Source: Actinomycetota bacterium
GTDB lineage: Bacteria; Actinomycetota; Thermoleophilia; Solirubrobacterales; Thermoleophilaceae
NCBI GenBank assembly: GCA_005885165.1
Contig: VAXR01000086.1
Coordinates: 1 to 16,121, forward strand
Reading direction: 5' to 3'
DNA: 16,121 bases
The notes under the pieces were generated by a model, which was not told where the DNA came from, did no database searches, and was given only the letters and a program-made list of their open reading frames with translations. The translations under genes and the position numbers were made by a program. Positions 13,865 to 16,121 of the stretch are shown one piece after another. Position 1 is the stretch's first letter. The number at the start of each line of letters is the position of its first letter.

Positions 13865-14089
13865 ATGGAGCGGACGACTTGGCCGGACGAGCGCATCGAC
13901 GATGCGTTCACGCAGCTCCGCGAAGAGATGAAGGATCTCCGCGCGGAGATGCGCGCCGGATTCGCGAGCACACGTTCCGAGTTCCACGCTGACCTGCGTG
14001 AGATCCGCGGACAGATCGCGACGCTGAAGCTCTTCATGCTCGGCGGCCTCGTCACGATCCTCGCGGCGTTCATCGCCCTCCACGGCTAA
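13865..14089 (+). CDS. Small coiled-coil membrane protein
   Basis: A 74-residue protein. Residues about 8-50 are a charged heptad-rich helix (LREEMKDLRAEMRAGF, FHADLREIRGQIATLK), a likely coiled coil. Residues about 52-72 are one hydrophobic C-terminal helix (LFMLGGLVTILAAFIAL), so it should be tail-anchored with the coil in the cytosol. Codon use is normal for this genome. Short proteins of this layout are common in Actinobacteria with no agreed function; some SOS-induced small membrane proteins block division, but no sequence relationship is visible. It is divergent from the radical SAM gene across a 65-base region holding a LexA box. Its stop overlaps that of the convergent YjbQ gene by three bases. 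Confidence 0.75.
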   Translation: MERTTWPDERIDDAFTQLREEMKDLRAEMRAGFASTRSEFHADLREIRGQIATLKLFMLGGLVTILAAFIALHG

Positions 14090-14523
14090 CCGCCGCCCGA
14101 CTCCTCGCCCCACACGGTCACGACGAGCTCGCGCGCTCCGCCCGAATTACGGTGCTCGCACAGGTAGATGCCTTGCCACGTCCCGAGCGCGAGCCGGCCG
14201 CGCGACACCGGCACCGTCACAGAGGGCCCGAGCAGCGACGACTTGAGGTGCGCGGGCATGTCGTCCGACCCCTCGAGCGTGTGCTCCCAGTAGGGCGCGT
14301 CCTCGGGGACGGCGCGGTCGAACCAGGTCCGGAAGTCCCGCCGCACCGCCGGGCTCGCGTTCTCGTTCAACGTGAGCGACGCGGACGTGTGCCGGATGAA
14401 CACGTGCGCCATTCCGACCGCCACTCGCCCGATCTCCGGCACCGCCGCCTCCACCTCGCCCGTGACCAGGTGGAACCCGCGCGGTCGTGGCTCTAGCCGT
14501 ACCTCGCGCTGAATCCAGATCAA
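14086..14523 (-). CDS. YjbQ / UPF0047 family protein
   Basis: A 145-residue single-domain protein, the normal family length. Conserved blocks are all present: HVFIRHTSASLTLNENASP, DFRTWFDRAVPE, WEHTLEGSDDMPAHLKSSLLG, and RLALGTWQGIYLCEHRN with a C-terminal strand. The conserved histidines and the GTWQ segment line the presumed active site. Family members are named secondary thiamine-phosphate synthase from weak complementation; the true reaction is uncertain. The start is TTG at 14523, four bases after the EamA stop; no ATG or GTG lies close downstream. The tight spacing means it depends on the EamA transcript. It converges on the 74-residue gene with overlapping stops. Confidence 0.93.
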   Translation of the reverse strand: MIWIQREVRLEPRPRGFHLVTGEVEAAVPEIGRVAVGMAHVFIRHTSASLTLNENASPAVRRDFRTWFDRAVPEDAPYWEHTLEGSDDMPAHLKSSLLGPSVTVPVSRGRLALGTWQGIYLCEHRNSGGARELVVTVWGEESGGG

Positions 14524-14527
14524 GACG

Positions 14528-15532
14528 TCAGTGTGATTCCCGGCGCACGATCGCGGCGACCGACGCCACCACGATCGCCGCGCCCGCGAGGATCGTGACG
14601 GTTACGTGCTCGGAGAGGATCGCCCAACCGAGGACGATCGCGATCACGGGGTTCACGTACGCGTAGGTCGCCACCTTCGACACCGGCGCGTGCTGGAGCA
14701 CCCACACGTACGCCGTGAATGCCACCAGGGACCCAACCACGATCAGATAGGCGAAGGCGAAGAGTGAGCGCCCGGAGAAGTTGCCCACGTGCACCCCGGC
14801 GGGCTCCCCGCGCGCTACCCCGGCGATGACCGCGATCAGGCCGCCGAGCATCATCTGGAGCGCGGTGGAGAGGAAGGGGTTGGACGGGAGCGGTTGTCGC
14901 CCCGAAAGGAACGAGCCGAGCGCCCAGCACGGCGCCGCCAGGACCACGAGCAGGAGGCTCACGGCGTTGATGTGCCCGCCTGAGCCGCCGGGCAGCAGCA
15001 GGAGCGCGACACCCGCGAAGCCAACCGCCACTCCTGCGAGCGTCCCGCGCGCGATCCGCTCGCCGCCGATCCGGCGGTAGAGGACCACCCAGAGGGGCAC
15101 GGACGCGATGATCAGCGCGGCGAGGCCGGACGGGACGTGCAGCTCGCCGACCATCACCAGCCCGTTGCCGCCCGTCACCAGGAGCCCGCCGATCACGATG
15201 CACCACAGGAGCTGCTCGCGCGTGACCCGCAGTGCGGAGGGCCCGAGCCGCACGAGCAGGACCGCGTAGACGATCGCGCCGGCCACGAGGAAGCGGCTGC
15301 CCGCCGACAGAAGCGCGGGCATCGTCTCGTCCGTCACGCGGATCGCCAGGTACGTCGATCCCCAGACCACGTACACGATCCCCAGGCAGAGCCAGACGAG
15401 CCAGTTGTTCGGGATCTCGCGACCCCGCACCCTCGCCACCGGCTGGGTGGCGATGCCTCCGGCTGCGCTTGTAACGGGACCGGCTCCGGCGGCGCGCTCG
15501 GCGACGGCGGTGCGAGAGAGACTTTGTGCCAC
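14528..15532 (-). CDS. EamA (DMT superfamily) transporter
   Basis: A 334-residue membrane protein with ten predicted helices in two EamA repeats. The first repeat starts WLVWLCLGIVYVVWGSTYLAIRV, the typical EamA entry, followed by ETMPALLSAGSRFLVAGAIVYAV. The second covers VSLLLVVLAAPCWALGSFLSGRQ to AFTAYVWVLQHAPVSKVATYAYVNPVIAIVLGWAILSEHVT, with the conserved late-repeat signature YVNPV. Relatives (YedA, RhaT-like) export metabolites or amino acids; the substrate here is unknown. The first ~40 residues are an unusual Ala/Gly/Arg-rich cytosolic extension, and a later start is conceivable but none is obvious. The start is GTG at 15532. It forms a two-gene unit with the YjbQ gene and faces a palindrome in the divergent upstream region. 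Confidence 0.92.
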   Translation of the reverse strand: MAQSLSRTAVAERAAGAGPVTSAAGGIATQPVARVRGREIPNNWLVWLCLGIVYVVWGSTYLAIRVTDETMPALLSAGSRFLVAGAIVYAVLLVRLGPSALRVTREQLLWCIVIGGLLVTGGNGLVMVGELHVPSGLAALIIASVPLWVVLYRRIGGERIARGTLAGVAVGFAGVALLLLPGGSGGHINAVSLLLVVLAAPCWALGSFLSGRQPLPSNPFLSTALQMMLGGLIAVIAGVARGEPAGVHVGNFSGRSLFAFAYLIVVGSLVAFTAYVWVLQHAPVSKVATYAYVNPVIAIVLGWAILSEHVTVTILAGAAIVVASVAAIVRRESH

Positions 15533-15588
15533 CGATTGATCTTGCCAAGCCGCCCTGCCCGGCGCCCATCGACTTTCGCTACTCGCCC

Positions 15589-15607
15589 GGATAAGCGGCG
15601 CTTATCC
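15589..15607. promoter_or_regulatory. Operator-like palindrome in the divergent EamA / small-protein region
   Basis: GGATAAGC-GGC-GCTTATCC is a perfect 8+8 inverted repeat with a three-base centre. Its AT-containing arms stand out in this GC-rich region. It ends 21 bases before the TACCCT of the right-hand gene, overlapping its -35 position, and is centred 66 bases from the EamA start. A dimeric repressor or activator site is likely; the regulator is unknown. Confidence 0.5.
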
Positions 15608-15628
15608 CGCACCTGCGCCTGCGGCGGC

Positions 15629-15634
15629 TACCCT
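15629..15634 (+). promoter_or_regulatory. -10 element for the small membrane protein
   Basis: TACCCT lies eight bases before the GTG at 15643, again with no Shine-Dalgarno sequence. It repeats the hexamer seen before the hemolysin III gene. Confidence 0.45.
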
Positions 15635-15642
15635 CGACGGCC

Positions 15643-15903
15643 GTGACGAAGAACCGCGCCCTGATTCTCCCCGCCGTCGCGCTCGGGATCCTGCTGCTCG
15701 CGGTGGCAGTCGTCTACTTCGTTGACACCGCCCACTCGCTTCCCTCGTTCTTCCCCGGCCACGTCTCCGCGTCGAGCAGCGAGGCCACCCACCACCACAC
15801 GAAGCACGGCATCGCCGCGCTGGTCGTGGCGCTGGGGTGCTTCGTGTTCGCGTGGTTCCAGACCGGGCCGCGGCGAGAGCCGGGCGCCACAGCAAGCAGC
15901 TGA
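15643..15903 (+). CDS. Small two-helix membrane protein with His cluster
   Basis: An 86-residue protein from GTG 15643. Hydrophobic segments at about 8-26 (ILPAVALGILLLAVAVVYF) and 57-74 (IAALVVALGCFVFAWF) flank a 30-residue loop with Ser and His residues, ending HHHTKHG at about 51-57. The His cluster just before the second helix could bind a metal or haem (inference). The basic N-terminus should keep both ends inside. I do not recognise a named family. It is transcribed divergently from the EamA transporter and convergently with uppP, seven bases from its end. Codon use is normal, so I regard it as real. Confidence 0.75.
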   Translation: MTKNRALILPAVALGILLLAVAVVYFVDTAHSLPSFFPGHVSASSSEATHHHTKHGIAALVVALGCFVFAWFQTGPRREPGATASS

Positions 15904-15910
15904 GCCGCTC

Positions 15911-16121
15911 TCAGAGCGCGAAGATCAGTGTGCAGACGACGCCCGCGGCGACGCAGTACGCGCCGAAGGGCGTCAGGCGGTTGCTCTCGAAGTAGCGCAG
16001 GAGGAACTTCACGGCGAGGTACGTGGTGACCGCGGCGCATAACGCGGCGACGAGCGCCGGCCCGCGTACGCCGTTCCCGTCCTTGCCAAAGAGCTCCGGG
16101 ACCTTGAGCGCCGCTGCGGCC
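15911..16121 (-). CDS. uppP: Undecaprenyl-diphosphatase, C-terminal part (5' end outside window)
   Basis: The minus-strand frame is open from the window edge to the TGA at 15913-15911, giving 69 residues. They match the end of UppP/BacA: LVAALCAAVTTYLAVKFLLRYFESNRLTPFGAYCVAAGVVCTLIFAL, i.e. a membrane helix, the KFLLRY segment, a short loop with the conserved Pro-Phe-Tyr, and a final helix. UppP dephosphorylates undecaprenyl pyrophosphate on the outer face of the membrane to recycle the lipid carrier for peptidoglycan and other glycans. The catalytic Glu-rich and PGxSRSG motifs would be upstream of the window. A small CGCTC-TCA-GAGCG hairpin (15906-15918) covers its stop codon. Confidence 0.85.
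   Translation of the reverse strand, partial: AAAALKVPELFGKDGNGVRGPALVAALCAAVTTYLAVKFLLRYFESNRLTPFGAYCVAAGVVCTLIFAL

Noticed and set aside
1..16121. CRISPR arrays, tRNA/rRNA genes, insertion sequences, attachment sites or prophage genes
   Set aside because: No regularly spaced direct repeats, no tRNA-like cloverleaf, no transposase or integrase motifs and no terminal inverted repeats were seen on either strand.

Overview
The window is very GC-rich, with strong G/C preference at third codon positions and frequent GTG/TTG starts. It has chromosomal housekeeping genes and no phage, IS, CRISPR, rRNA or tRNA signal. The block gpsA, rpmE, DUF1385, prfA, prmC, tsaC, together with an Rv2578c-type radical SAM protein and many start codons sitting just downstream of a TANNNT -10 motif (leaderless style), suggests an actinobacterium. 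A deep-branching class such as Thermoleophilia is my best guess; this is inference, not proof.

Layout. Bases 1-5116 (+) are a translation and envelope housekeeping run: the end of gpsA, rpmE (L31), a secreted CARDB protein, DUF1385, prfA (RF1), prmC (the RF1 methylase) and tsaC/yrdC (t6A synthesis). Bases 5117-5351 are a gene-free leader with a good promoter and several predicted helices, ahead of a GAF/HD-GYP phosphodiesterase (5352-6428) that ends at a very strong terminator hairpin. Bases 6546-7969 are fetA-fetB, an iron-export-type ABC pair whose first gene seems to need a CTG start. Bases 7983-11974 (-) encode a DUF354 glycosyltransferase-like protein, a WecA/TagO-type glycosyl-1-phosphate transferase and a secreted DMFase-like protein, probably an envelope glycan locus.

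Bases 12040-12726 (+) encode a hemolysin III/PAQR membrane protein. Bases 12741-13799 (-) encode a radical SAM protein with an SOS (LexA) box on its start codon and a sliding-clamp-like motif, QDSLF, as its last five residues. Divergent to it is a 74-residue coiled-coil membrane protein (13865-14089). Bases 14086-15532 (-) are an EamA transporter followed by a YjbQ-family enzyme. A near-perfect operator-like palindrome (15589-15607) separates these from a small two-helix membrane protein (15643-15903). The window ends in the C-terminus of uppP (-).

Functional links: PrmC methylates the GGQ of the RF1 encoded just before it. WecA-type and UppP proteins both act on the undecaprenyl carrier. The most attractive candidate for something under-described is the LexA-box, radical SAM, clamp-motif module at 12741-13865, followed by the structured leader of the HD-GYP gene.
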